Source: Procambarus clarkii (Eukaryota > Arthropoda > Malacostraca > Decapoda > Cambaridae). Taken from it: DNA of 64,000 nucleotides. Of this stretch, positions 35,001 to 44,049 are shown piece by piece. The translations under genes were made by a program, and so were the position numbers. The stretch is taken from contig NC_091227.1 in the NCBI RefSeq assembly GCF_040958095.1, forward strand, positions 19,473,210 through 19,537,209, in the 5' to 3' direction. Within the stretch, counting starts at the first letter, position 1, and each line of letters begins with the position of its first letter. A model generated the notes under the pieces. That model searched no databases and was not told the origin of the DNA. It was given only the letters and a program-made list of their open reading frames with translations.

Positions 35001-36421
35001 CCATAGTGCTCGTGCTCCTAATTCATTAGCAAGACCAGCCAAAAGAGGGAAGAAGAATGTAAATGCTTCTCGGTTGTCTCCTAACACTGAAGCATACACT
35101 ACCCAAGATTCATATGGTTCCAAGCTGAAATTAAAAAAAAAAATGTTTTTGATTATACTGTATATGAAAACATCTTTCTGAACAAAACATTTGGCTGCTT
35201 CCCAAGATAAAATCTGCTATATCGTGGCACAGTAGCACACACAGTTAAGCATGATGACATTTAACCCTATTACTGAACACAGGAGGGAGGGGACATTTAT
35301 GACACCCATGCCACAGAACCTTTCAAGTGGTTCTTGCAGGACCATAACTGATGCTAGGGAGTTGATAGAGAACACTTAACCCCGCCCAGTATAACAGATT
35401 TCATTCATAAAAACTCACAAGCCCTTCCAAACATTCCTTTGGAATTACAGTTCAATATCTATCTCTGGTTCCCTGACCTTAGCTACCCCACATACTTCTT
35501 GACACCAGAAAGACTGATGACATAGGTAGTGAGGATCAAAGCTGAATCACAGGTTTGGCAATGCGTTTGGCAAAGCATTGCCAAACCTGTATAATGCAAA
35601 ACTCAACCCATCCTCCTGTTTAGATTGTACTTTTTGTAGCTATGTGCACAATAGTACAAATATTGATAGTACAAAAGGCAATTAGATACTGTAGTAGAAT
35701 TTGGTACTATTCACTTTATAAGAGTCCAAAAAATAAAGCTAAAAACAAATTTGAATATTCCTAGGCTTAGTATAGAACATATATTTACTTTATTAAACCT
35801 CAGATAGCATGTAGTAGGGCTAGGAAGGTTAGGTTAGGTTGTCTTTGCAACATAAATACAAAACCTTTTTCGGTTTGTCCAAATTCATAGTAATGATTTC
35901 TACTTTCTAGTTGTCCATTATATCACATGTAAGTACTATGGTCCTCATCGTTACAATAAGTACCAACTAAACAGGAGGATGGGCTGCAGAACTATATAGT
36001 TGGCAAAGTATATGTAAAAGAAATAAGTTATTAAAATGACATTTGTGTCAGATGTAATAAATACAGTGTGTTTATTGTAAGCTGGACACGTGCTAAGAAA
36101 TGATAGGCATATTGTATATAATGGTACTACGTAAAGATGACCATCCAGGAGAAGACCAAGAATAAGATGGCTAGATGTCCTTAATGAGATTCCGATTGAA
36201 GATTCTGCAAATGATTTAAGAGTGACAAAGCATGTTTCTTTAAGTGCCCATAGGGCTTGATGGGGATAGCCAATCAAGTAAAGAATTGTTTATTTAACAC
36301 AATTTCTTAACATAAGTACAGAGTGCTATACTCACTGATGTTGTAGAGCAGAAATAACCTCCACACTCTTCAGATTCCACTTGTCACCAACACTTAAAGT
36401 ATTTACTACCAGCTCCTCCAT
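25933..36421 (-). CDS. G6PC: Glucose-6-phosphatase catalytic subunit, 7 coding exons
   Basis: ER-membrane phosphatase that hydrolyses glucose-6-phosphate to glucose, the last step of gluconeogenesis and glycogen breakdown. Exons 36421-36336, 35124-34960, 32054-31848, 31594-31464, 29833-29582, 27804-27686 and 26058-25933 join in phase to 1086 nt, 361 aa (vertebrate enzyme 357). The phosphatase signature is complete: K83-x6-R90-P (KWMIKGDRP), PSGH with H126, and SR-x5-H with R179 and H185. Family landmarks are PYWWV, CESGPGTPSGH and SRLYIQAHF. It is multi-pass, like the nine-helix mammalian protein. The C-terminus ends LLTVYYGN, so the KKxx-type ER-retrieval motif of the mammalian enzyme is not visible. 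Paralogue-level naming (G6PC1 versus G6PC2/3) is not resolved. Confidence 0.95.
26260..26560 (+). repeat. Interspersed repeat, LINE-tail-like
   Basis: Contains GTCCAGCCTACGCTTGAAAC and CCTCATTGTTATACC-type blocks resembling the repeat at 60220-60500 and 28990-29270. Probably an antisense LINE end. Weakly supported. Confidence 0.4.
26604..26661 (+). repeat. Tandem duplication of a 28-bp unit
   Basis: TTGTATAATCCATATTTTCA plus CCTGATCA occurs twice in direct succession inside the last G6PC intron. Confidence 0.9.
26870..27220 (+). repeat. Diverged direct duplication
   Basis: Two related stretches (about 26876-26960 and 27140-27220) share GGAC(C/T)-(C/T)(A/G)ATGAAGT(C/T)AGTGA and AAAATGTATGTTCTGA. 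The second leads directly into the palindromic repeat at 27219. Confidence 0.6.
27219..27405 (+). repeat. Old copy of palindromic (ribozyme-like) repeat
   Basis: Inverted arms around GACAACATTTCGGTCCATCC / GGTCCAGGACAGACTGAAAG with a short centre. It is a diverged relative of the elements at 50414 and 53427, and the 3' flank shares CTTCAGCCTCGTTATTGTAA. Confidence 0.7.
27686..27804 (-). CDS. G6PC: G6PC coding exon 6
   Basis: 119 nt encoding GLGLSSDQRHVVL to GRMASMIQ. Phase fits both neighbours. It is less conserved than the active-site exons. Confidence 0.85.
27963..28255. repeat. Long inverted repeat made of two head-to-head SINE-like arms
   Basis: The left arm (about 27963-28100) and right arm (about 28115-28255) are near-perfect reverse complements around a short centre. 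They include AAAGTTTCCAGAAGCAGCAT against ATGCTACTTCTGGAAACTTT. The outer arms carry tRNA-like A box (TAGCCCAGTTGATAGTGCT) and B box (GGTTAGAGTCC) sequences. A related single arm is at 39145-39210. Confidence 0.82.
28860..29285 (-). mobile_element. Antisense LINE-tail-like repeat in G6PC intron
   Basis: The plus strand resembles the repeat at 60220-60500 (CCTTGTCCTATCTCTCTTCA; CTTGTATGTAGTTATCATAT). Its complement gives LINE C-terminus-like peptides such as FKLKRDRTREHLWKLN. Family assignment is tentative. Confidence 0.45.
29582..29833 (-). CDS. G6PC: G6PC coding exon 5
   Basis: 252 nt encoding VGHVAWSSKWLVKL and on through the central membrane helices to GAALGLG. The local pattern EYVKIDTQPFYLAMR matches the mammalian EWVHIDTTPFASL region. 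Confidence 0.93.
30460..30560 (+). repeat. Possible DNA-transposon or MITE end
   Basis: CAGTGGCACCTCCATTTACG followed by AATTCATTCC and a cryptic repeat of the TTGTAAGTAAAA type resembles the terminal region of widespread invertebrate DNA elements. No transposase was seen. Confidence 0.35.
30735..31075 (+). repeat. Diverged tandem duplication in G6PC intron 4
   Basis: Segments at about 30735-30890 and 30930-31075 share the order GAGCAAAT(T/C)TG, (T/C)TATTACNCA, CCAGATTTT, CCTTCATTACACCAC, CTCAGAA(G/A)TGTCAAGCC. It is an old duplication with many substitutions. Confidence 0.7.
31464..31594 (-). CDS. G6PC: G6PC coding exon 4
   Basis: 131 nt, acceptor TTTTTTCAG. It encodes a membrane helix, then SRLYIQAHFIHQN, the third phosphatase motif with the phosphate-accepting histidine. 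Confidence 0.93.
31848..32054 (-). CDS. G6PC: G6PC coding exon 3 (active-site exon)
   Basis: 207 nt encoding MIKGDRPYWWVGETD and CESGPGTPSGHIMMN: the arginine of motif 1 and the PSGH histidine of motif 2. Confidence 0.95.
32055..34959. other. G6PC intron 2
   Basis: AT-rich intron of about 2.9 kb. Many TACAGTA/TACTGTA words are present. Nothing recognised as a gene or mobile-element domain. CA/CT-rich text at 33510-33600 only. Confidence 0.5.
34960..35124 (-). CDS. G6PC: G6PC coding exon 2
   Basis: 165 nt encoding EPYESWVVYASVLGDNREAF, the first membrane helix and LLLKW, which carries the catalytic-motif lysine K83. Confidence 0.92.
36060..36290 (+). mobile_element. LINE reverse-transcriptase C-terminal fragment
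   Basis: Reads WTRAKK-like sequence, then RPRIRWLDVLNEIPIEDSAND, matching the common RTE/Jockey ending (GRPRxRWLDxVxED). Located in the first G6PC intron, opposite strand to the gene. Confidence 0.6.
36336..36421 (-). CDS. G6PC: G6PC coding exon 1
   Basis: 86 nt from ATG at 36421-36419 to donor CA/GTGAGT. It encodes MEELVVNTLSVGDKWNLKS and on to the lumenal N-terminus. A minus-strand acceptor-like CAG lies just upstream at about 36456, so a separate 5' UTR exon is likely. Confidence 0.85.
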
Positions 36422-36689
36422 CTCGAATTTACACTTGGGTAGGAAAGGTTCACCTGTTTATGCTGAGAACAGTAATACGAAGACAAAATAATTTTAAAAA
36501 CTTTTATCAGCATTTTCAAATTTTGTTTTTAGAAGATTTGTTTTAAATGATTTATACAAATTATTAAACAAATCAGCAAATTAGAACAATACCTCAAGCC
36601 CCAGACAGCACTCAAGTTACTTTTACATATTTAAAACACTGAACTGCAGTGCTAATCCCAACCATAAGCACTTCCTAGAGGTGTGTAAT

Positions 36690-36885
36690 ATAACCTATGA
36701 GACCACATTGGAAAAAATATGTATTTGATATTCCAAAAGTGCAACTTAACCAAAGCAGCAATGCTCTGCAAATCAAGGGTTCCAAAAGGTGGAATGACCT
36801 CCCTAATCATGTCAAAGACTGTCCCTCTCTCAACCAGTTTAAAAGAGAAACCCATTACTGTACTACCCAATTAACTATGTAGCCT
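36690..36885 (+). mobile_element. LINE reverse-transcriptase tail fragment
   Basis: One open frame reads GSKRWNDLPNHVKDCPSLNQ then FKRET, the W-N-x-L-P...S-x-x-x-F-K ending of non-LTR polymerases. Only this end survives, upstream of the G6PC start codon. Confidence 0.7.
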
Positions 36886-37370
36886 ACTGAAACTATCATC
36901 TGCAAAGGATGACACAAAGCTGTGACTTTTATGTTGTTTATATATACTGTCCTTAGCATACAAGGACACGAAATTGTGGTGGTGCAAGGATAATGTCCGA
37001 GGTACACAACTTTTAACTGTGCATTAACCTTAGTAAAAAAAAAAAATAAGATAATACTAGCATATAAAGCAATGAAATAACCAGCCAAGGAGTTCACATA
37101 TAGAGTACTCCAAATCATTTTGTTCTGTATCAAAGTGGTGCAGTTTCTCAATAAGCCTGTACATTTTTGCACATGTTACACGTACAAATTTATACAGTAC
37201 CTCTGTCTACAGAAAACAATGGCTCACTAACATGAAATCATAAACCTCAATTACTTAATATTTTATTTTTGGTTTCCATAGAGCATAGACTATGTAATAA
37301 GCTAAACAATTATTAACAATTAAGCAGTGTGGCATCCATATCATGTCTACTGGAGAGAGAGACGACTCAG

Positions 37371-37530
37371 GGAAGACATGATCACAAACTATGTCTTCCC
37401 CGAGTCTGTGATCGGGGAAGACATTATCTGGGATTTCTCAGAACACTGAATATGTTGTAATTTTAGATTCAGCTGCTGGGAACAAAAAGTTCCAAGCAGC
37501 ACGGGCTATGGTGAGCCCGTCATACTCTCC
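37371..37530 (-). repeat. Hairpin-rich repeat, (AAC)-tailed family
   Basis: Consecutive hairpins: GGAAGACAT/ATGTCTTCC, GTCTTCCCCGA/TCGGGGAAGAC and CGGGCT/AGCCCG. The part CACGGGCTATGGTGAGCCCG is the reverse of copies at 57001 and 58960 that end in AACAACAAC tails. Confidence 0.7.
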
Positions 37531-37754
37531 TGGCACAGGAGATGTGCATCATAGAACAGGTTAAAGACAGATTATTGACAATCATGTGTTATTCGTGTTG
37601 ATGAACACGAAGTCATAGATAGAAAAACAATACCAGAATTTGTCATAATTAAGGCATTGGAAATAATTCTTTAAAAGCAGTAAACAAATAAAATATTGTA
37701 TGCAGAGAAACTGAAGGCAAGGAAATTTTTGGTGGAAAGCTTTAAGCTAGTGTG

Positions 37755-38010
37755 ACTATAATCTTGAGGTTATCTTGAGAGGATTTCGGGGCTTTAGTGG
37801 CCCCGCGGCCTGGTTCTCGACCAGGCCTCCACCTCCAGGAAGCAGCCAGTGACAGCTGACTAACACCCAGGTACCTATTTTACTGCTAGGTAACAGGGGC
37901 ATATGGTGAAAGAAACTCTGCCCATTGTTTCTCGCCGGCGCCTGGGATCGAACCCAGGACCACAGGATCATAAGCCCAGTGTGCTGTCTGCTCGGCCGAC
38001 CGGCTCTCCT
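37755..38010 (-). repeat. tRNA-derived SINE, full length
   Basis: The minus strand starts GAGAGCCGGTCGGCCGAGCA, with a tRNA-like A box and B box (GGGTTCGATCCCAGG), followed by the body GTTACCTAGCAGTAAAATAG and GGCCGCGGGGCCACTAAAGC, ending AAGATAACCTCAAGAT. It is close to the copy at 53860. Confidence 0.88.
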
Positions 38011-38604
38011 AGTATAATACTAGAGTTATGTTAGCCAAAGATCTAGGATATGAGGACAATAAAGAAATGGTGCCAAATCATTTTAACTATCAGGGGATGA
38101 ATGCAGATCATGAAGGAAGGAAGGAAGGCCGGGAAGTACAGTGGACACACTTATACATATACATACACACACACACACACGTGAGTTAGCAGTCTCCTCA
38201 CAATTTATTGGACAAGACAAGATGCTTGGGCATGTTTTCTTATATATCATGTCTCTGTTCACCTAGCAGTAGAAAGTTAAGTTAGGATACTATGGTGGAT
38301 TCCATTCCTGGGAAGGTCAGTTGGTGGCATAGCTACCCTCTAGCAGGCTTCCTGTCCCCGACGATCGAATAGTAAAATAGGCTCTGGAATCTGTACACTA
38401 GCAGATTTAAGGTTGAGAGGAGAGACCAAAGAGCTGAAACTGAAAAGCTTCAGCTCTCCCAAAAATAACTACCTTGGATTTGGGTCTAAATGTTATCTCT
38501 TTAATAACTCTTACTCATCATGAGATATAAACATCTTGAAAGGGCCGTCATTGGGGAGAATGTGTGAGAGCGAGGGCCCGTGACCGGGTGTGTGTGTGTA
38601 TTAC

Positions 38605-38714
38605 CGTGGTGGCGGCGGCCGTGCTCCCTCCCCGGCGCCTGGTGCCACACTTGCTCTTCTCCACTCCACAAAACGTCTCCTCAACCACACACACCAACGT
38701 CATCATTGACGTCA
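38605..38714 (-). promoter_or_regulatory. G6PC: Candidate G6PC promoter and 5' UTR exon with CRE
   Basis: A CpG-rich island upstream of the G6PC start. On the minus strand it holds a perfect CRE palindrome TGACGTCA (38714-38707), a GC-rich transcribed-looking stretch and a donor-like CACG/GTAATA at 38605/38604. In vertebrates G6PC is induced through cAMP/CREB, which makes this attractive. That it drives this gene is inference. Confidence 0.4.
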
Positions 38715-39055
38715 CACTTTAACACACCGTTTTGTCGCTCTTTTCGGACAGTTTTCCTAATGTTACGTTGCTCCTAAACACCGCAGCAACCCATCGGTCT
38801 GCATTCAATGAATCAATATGTTTTTTTTTTTTTTTTTTTTTTTTTTTTTGAGATATATACAAGAGTTGTTACATTCTTGTACAGCCACTAGTACGCATAG
38901 CGTTTCGGGCAGGTCCCTGGAATACGATCCCCTGCCGCGAAGAATCGTTATATAGGTTAAATGGGAATCTATATAGGTTTCCATATATGCTCGAATTAAT
39001 TGCAAATATATTCGCCAACCCAGGCAAAATACGTGTAGTAAGTGAACCAATATAC
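38666..39055 (+). repeat. Segmental duplication copy A (interrupted by a SINE)
   Basis: 38666-38815 and 38966-39055 match 41570-41720 and 41725-41820. Shared text includes CCACAAAACGTCTCCTCAAC, TGACGTCACACTTTAACACA and ATATTCGCCA. Copy A has an extra SINE (38821-38962) between the halves. Confidence 0.88.
38821..38962 (-). repeat. Poly(A)-tailed SINE fragment inserted in duplication
   Basis: A 29-bp poly-T tract on the plus strand, then ATATACAAGAGTTGTTACAT and GCGTTTCGGGCAGGTCCCTG. This is the 3' part of the SINE family also at 18664, 45305 and 45880. It is absent from copy B. Confidence 0.85.
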
Positions 39056-39144
39056 GTATATAAGTGTAGGCTGGACTTTAGGAGACTCGAACCATGGACT
39101 CTACTGCAGCCCGTCCTCCAGTGACCGAGCTATTGAGTGGTCTT

Positions 39145-39215
39145 AATAAGGAAAGTTTCCAGAAGCAGCATCCTGCTGCCAAACCGACTTTCCGTGACTA
39201 CTTCTGAAGCTCAGA
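39145..39215 (+). repeat. Single arm of the head-to-head SINE repeat
   Basis: Shares GGAAAGTTTCCAGAAGCAGC and ATCCTGCTGCCA with the inverted repeat at 27963-28255. Confidence 0.8.
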
Positions 39216-39250
39216 GGAATTAGTGATCCACGGCCACGTCATATAAATTG

Positions 39251-39490
39251 TCATAACTTTGGAGTAGTATTGTCACGGTACATTCTGGCTAATATAAAGT
39301 TGATGGTGGGGTCTACAGGGACGTTCGTAAATAAAGATTCCACATCTAGAGATGCTAAGATCCCTTCTGGTTTAGTGGTCTTCACTATGTCTAAGAAATC
39401 GGCGACTGATTTCAACGTATAGTTATTTGGTACATATGGAGTCAATATATTGTTGAGTCGTTTAGCTAAATAATACGTGGGTGTATATAA
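39251..39490 (-). mobile_element. Penelope-like element reverse-transcriptase fragment
   Basis: The minus strand reads YTPTYYLAKRLNNIL, then NYTLKSVADFLDIVK, then LASLDVESLFTNVPVDPTI. The SLDVxSLFTNVP block is diagnostic of Penelope-like RTs. It is only a piece of the RT domain; no GIY-YIG endonuclease was recognised nearby. Confidence 0.85.
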
Positions 39491-39821
39491 GACGTGTAAT
39501 AAACGCCTTTATACACAGAGCCCTCACTCATTGTTCTGATTGATTTAACATCCACAAGGAACTGGAGAGAACCCTTCAAGTATTAATTAACAACAGGTAG
39601 ACGAATAGAGAAGTCAACATCCATATCAGAAGTTATTTAGAAAAATGGTATAACACCCCTCTCATAAAACTCTATTACAAAATCCAATATGAACTCTATT
39701 TAATGGCAGAATTGAGCTATTTTGTGTAATTTTTTATATATTTTTTGTGTAACTTTTATATATCATTTTATTAATTATCATAGTAATCAAAAAATTCATA
39801 TTTTGGATATACTCGCCCACA

Positions 39822-39917
39822 AGATGGGTATGGGTTGCATAATAAAGATGGGTATGGGGTGCATAATAAAGATAGGTATGGGGTGCATAATAAAGATAGG
39901 TATGGGGTGCATAATAA
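39822..39917 (+). repeat. 24-bp tandem array, 4 copies
   Basis: Unit AGATGGGTATGGGGTGCATA plus ATAA, repeated four times with one or two substitutions each. The unit equals the 3' terminus of the CATAATAAA retroposon family (complete tails at 41345 and 45110). Confidence 0.93.
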
Positions 39918-40439
39918 AGAGCCCATGAGCTAGAGCGGTGTACTGAAGGCTTCTGATGACGTCATAAGGAGGCGGCGTTTTCAGCAATACCTTTCTATGA
40001 TTGATTGTTGCAGGGAATGTCAACACACTTTCTATGAATAAATTGCAAACTGTGAAATACGTCCTCTTGCACAATAACCTCTTTGTTTTGTACCTGACAA
40101 AAATTTCCATCTAGCTGAATAATGTAATCCATAAGAGGGCGGCGCATCTTATTTATCATCGACATTCCCTGTGTAAGGCAACATCCACTGAAGACGTCAC
40201 AAGTTAGGTAGCCAAGCCATTTTTCTATAACACCTGGTACATCCTGCAATATTTAATTATCACTTTATTAATACTTTTAAATAACTAACACTTCACTTTT
40301 TGGGTAGATTAAAGTTGAAGCAGAATGTCATAAGCAAGGATGGTGTGCTGAATAAAGATGATTTATTAAGTGGATGGAGCCTTTAGCTGATCCCTTCCTG
40401 TGATTGGCTGTTGTGTGAATGTCAACAAAGAATATGTAC

Positions 40440-40480
40440 CAATGATATGCCATTTATTATGCACCCCATACCATCTGTGG
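40440..40480 (-). repeat. Inverted copy of the CATAATAAA retroposon terminus
   Basis: The plus strand reads TTTATTATGCACCCCATACC, the reverse of the 24-bp unit at 39822. Confidence 0.75.
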
Positions 40481-41065
40481 GCGGAGCTTGGAACCTCCTA
40501 CCCGAACACAACAACCCGCCTTATGGGTTGCTGTTTGGCTATTTATAGTGCGTTGGAAAAATAAGAGATGGCGCTAGTTGTATTTTGTGGGGTAATTTGT
40601 TATAAGTGTAATTTGATGTCAACAGATGGCGTAAGCTGTATCTTATGGCCACTGTTGACCAGCCAGTTGATAGTGTTCTCTTCTGCCGACAGATGGCATC
40701 AGCTGTATTATTATTACTTCCGAATTCCGTTTTAAACGCTGATCTACAAATTCCGTAGCTTATGATAAGGTTATACCAGTTATTAAGGTAATTGGAGTTC
40801 TGCAATTACTTTTGTTTATCTACTATTTAGGATATCATTGTACTGCTCTTTGTTGAGATGTGATGCATTTCCAAATAAATTAATAATTGTAATTTGTATT
40901 ATTACTAATTATAATACATTAAAATATAGTCCCATTGCAATGCAGACTTTTTTTCTTCCAAGCACAGAAATCTCCTATGATGAAACTACTGTGTTCACGT
41001 TAACAAGGTATACTGTATAAAATAGTTAATAATAAATATTTTTGTAGTGGGGACAGGCAGCCAGT
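40481..41065. other. Intergenic, nothing recognised
   Basis: Short direct repeats of AGATGGCG(C/T) and CAGATGGC type at 40565-40700 are the only pattern seen. No coding evidence. Confidence 0.4.
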
Positions 41066-41084
41066 GTATATAAACATGGTAGGC

Positions 41085-41385
41085 TTTACATATTAGGCTT
41101 ATACCGAGGTCCCACAAATTTCCTAATTCCCACAAAGGTGGAACTAGAATTATGGAGAGAGACTGGATGTTGTCAGGGCAGACCCAAGGGTTGCTGGTTT
41201 AGAGACGTCCTTACACGCTATGTGACGATGTGTATGGAATTTTGCAACCAGCTCATCGAGACTGTAACTTACTTAGCTAAATGAATTTTGGGGTTCAGAG
41301 CCCATTATGTTCATCTGTAGCCCTTTCCACTACCACTACCGTCCACAGGATGGGTATGGGGTGCATAATAAATGAACTAAACTAA
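41085..41385 (+). mobile_element. Retroposon 3' end (CATAATAAA family)
   Basis: A possible RT-tail peptide reading GRPKGCWFRDVLTRYVT is followed by a 3' UTR with GAGACTGTAACTTACTTAGC and the terminus GGATGGGTATGGGGTGCATA-ATAAA. Homologous tails are at 18990, 45000 and 63225. Confidence 0.65.
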
Positions 41386-41484
41386 TCTTACAAGCACAAT
41401 TTGTTAAGAATCTTCACAAGGAAAAACAAGTAATTGTAGAAATAGTGTATTACAACATACAGGCTAAAGAAAACAGTTTGTAAA

Positions 41485-41530
41485 TTAAGGACTTCGACAA
41501 GCCGCCGGCTTCCTGTCCTCGTCGAGACGT
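41485..41530 (+). mobile_element. LINE 3' terminus fragment
   Basis: ACTTCGACAAGCCGCCGGCT plus TCCTGTCCTCGTCGAG, the same terminus as at 5625 and 43392. Confidence 0.75.
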
Positions 41531-41569
41531 CGTTTTTGTGTGTGTACCGAACCAACGTGATTTGAAACA

Positions 41570-41820
41570 CCACAAAACGTCTCCTCAACCACACACACCA
41601 ACGTCATCAGTGACGTCACACTTTAACACAACGTATTGTCGCTCTTTTCAGACAGTTTTCCTAATGTTACGTTGCTCCTAAACACCGCAGCAACCCATCG
41701 ATCTGCAGCAATATGTTAAATATTGATTTATATAAGTTCCCATATATGCCGCAACTCAAATGTAAATATATTCGCCACAACAGGCAAAATACATGTAGTC
41801 TGTGAATGAACCAATATTTA
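41570..41820 (+). repeat. Segmental duplication copy B with CRE
   Basis: Uninterrupted counterpart of 38666-39055. A perfect CRE TGACGTCA is at 41611-41618. Confidence 0.88.
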
Positions 41821-41963
41821 CAAGTACCGCGTCACATGAATGGGTTATGTTTCAGCTACGTTTTGTTCCATGAATATCTGCAATGCTTAAACATTAAAAA
41901 TCTAAAATCCCTCTTTGCTAGTAGGATTTCTTCATGTAAATTTATTGCATTGATTTGCCTGTG

Positions 41964-42400
<437 letters not shown>

Positions 42401-42619
42401 TATATATTTAAAGTTGTGAGGGTACCACCTCTGGTGCAAATGAGGGGACCCATAGCCTCGGAGAAGAAAATAAGGAGTATTCAGAGAAGACCTCGTGGAT
42501 TCTCACTGAACACTAATATTTTTTTCTCCTACCATCCCCATTCTTTTGTATATACACATATATATTTGTTTTATTTAAACTTTATTACAAGAAAGGAGTT
42601 ACATAAAGGGTACAAAGAT

Positions 42620-42850
42620 GATTATCATAAGTTGTCGAGTTCCTCCAGCTCCTCAGATGGCGGGCAGGAACCCTGAATGCAGTGTGCATTTCCCCCTCTG
42701 TATCGCCACGATGAGGCGCTGGAAAAGGAAGCTCGCAGCTCTAGGGTCCCTTGTTGTTTCAATTAGCCTAAAACACAATTCCTTAAAAAAACTGGTAGCA
42801 CTTTTACCCCCAGGCGCCGAGTGTCTCAGACGCAATGGGGACAAAATTGT
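42620..42850 (-). mobile_element. LINE polymerase C-terminal fragment
   Basis: The minus strand reads KSATSFFKELCFRLIETTRD then PRAASFLFQRLIVAIQRG. This resembles the RLxExTGDPRxxxFLxQRLSxAIQRGN ending of some invertebrate non-LTR retrotransposons. Confidence 0.6.
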
Positions 42851-43009
42851 AGTGGTGATTCAGTTCTCTGTACTTACGGGATTTGGCTGATTCCCTCCAT
42901 GATCCCTATTATGCAGTAAACTGATAAAAAAAGGACCTAGGATTTAAGATCCACCGGTCACTGAAAGTTGAACAAATGGATGTTGCAATAAAAAAGCCAA
43001 CCAAACCTT

Positions 43010-43440
43010 AGGAACAGTCAAACGAATCTCTGACTTCCAAGAAAAGAAAATGGTTATTGAACTGTATATCTGGTGCAGGCTACTGTATCCAAACACGGAG
43101 ACACAGTGACAAAAGTTATTCCACAACTAAGACAACTCTCATGCCAGGAATGGATGAGGGTCACAGGATTAACAACACTAAACCAGACATGACAGGGCTG
43201 ATCTTGTCGAGACCTTTAAAAACTGAACAAGTTAGAGCATATTAATCCATACCCCTTCTTTATAACGTCAGATCTAACGTACACAAGGGGCACCAACTGC
43301 AAGCTCAACAAGCCATAAATACCAAGACATTACTTCAGTTCAAATTCAATAGGAAAAAATCCCCATGAACAATTTTCGGGGGGGGGGGGACATTTGACAA
43401 ACTGCCGGTTTCCTGTCCCCGTCGATGTCACTAGAGAGAT
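43010..43440 (+). mobile_element. LINE 3' end, degraded
   Basis: Same family as 5230-5675: a GACAGGGCTGATCTTGTCGA region, then the terminus GACAAACTGCCGGTTTCCTG after a G10 run. It is one of two copies facing each other (the other at 44050-44360). Confidence 0.65.
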
Positions 43441-43592
43441 AGTGGCCCTTGTAAATAATCTTGTAATATCAAATATATATTTGTTTCTCGTGTCGATTCT
43501 GTTACAGTTCTAAGAAGCATTTGAGGTAAGTATCGTACATCAAGAGTGAGTGTAGTGATTTTATGTTTATCATAACATAAGATATGATAAGA

Positions 43593-43660
43593 AGGCCTGG
43601 TCGAGGACCGGGCCGCGGGGACGTTGAGCCCTGAAATCATCGCAAGGTCGCAAGGTAATC
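43593..43660 (+). repeat. tRNA-derived SINE tail
   Basis: GGCCTGGTCGAGGACCGGGC plus CGCGGGGAC, then GAAATCATCGCAAGGTCGCA: the 3' portion of the SINE at 37755 and 53860. Confidence 0.8.
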
Positions 43661-44049
43661 ATGTTCAAGTATTTCAGTAAAGGTGCCACATGCTGTCTGG
43701 TGCTGGAATTTGTTATTGTTCTATTAAATATAGATACCGTATGTAAGATATGGATAGATGAGTGAATAATACAGCGTTATCAGGGCAGAACGAAAACGTA
43801 GTATCAGAGTTTAGACAGTATGCCTCCAATTTTAGATACTTATTTTGATGCATTGTATATGACAACTAAAGATAAAGTTGTTGTCAAAGTGAACACCAAG
43901 GGATTTCCCTTCTGCTCGACTGCTCTCAGTCTGGGTATTGTTTACTCTTACTGATTGGTTGATTTATTTCCAGAAAATATGTACTATTTTTTCAGTGTTT
44001 ACCTGATTTACCTTGTTTTTTACCTGAGAGTCATTATCTCTACAGTGGC

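Noticed and set aside
36652-36870. Minus-strand frame upstream of the G6PC start codon as an extra exon
   Set aside because: Antisense of a LINE polymerase fragment on the plus strand.
37755-38010. A true tRNA gene (tRNA-like head with A and B boxes)
   Set aside because: The tRNA-like part is fused to a repeated body and occurs several times, as in a tRNA-derived SINE. No clean acceptor stem was found.
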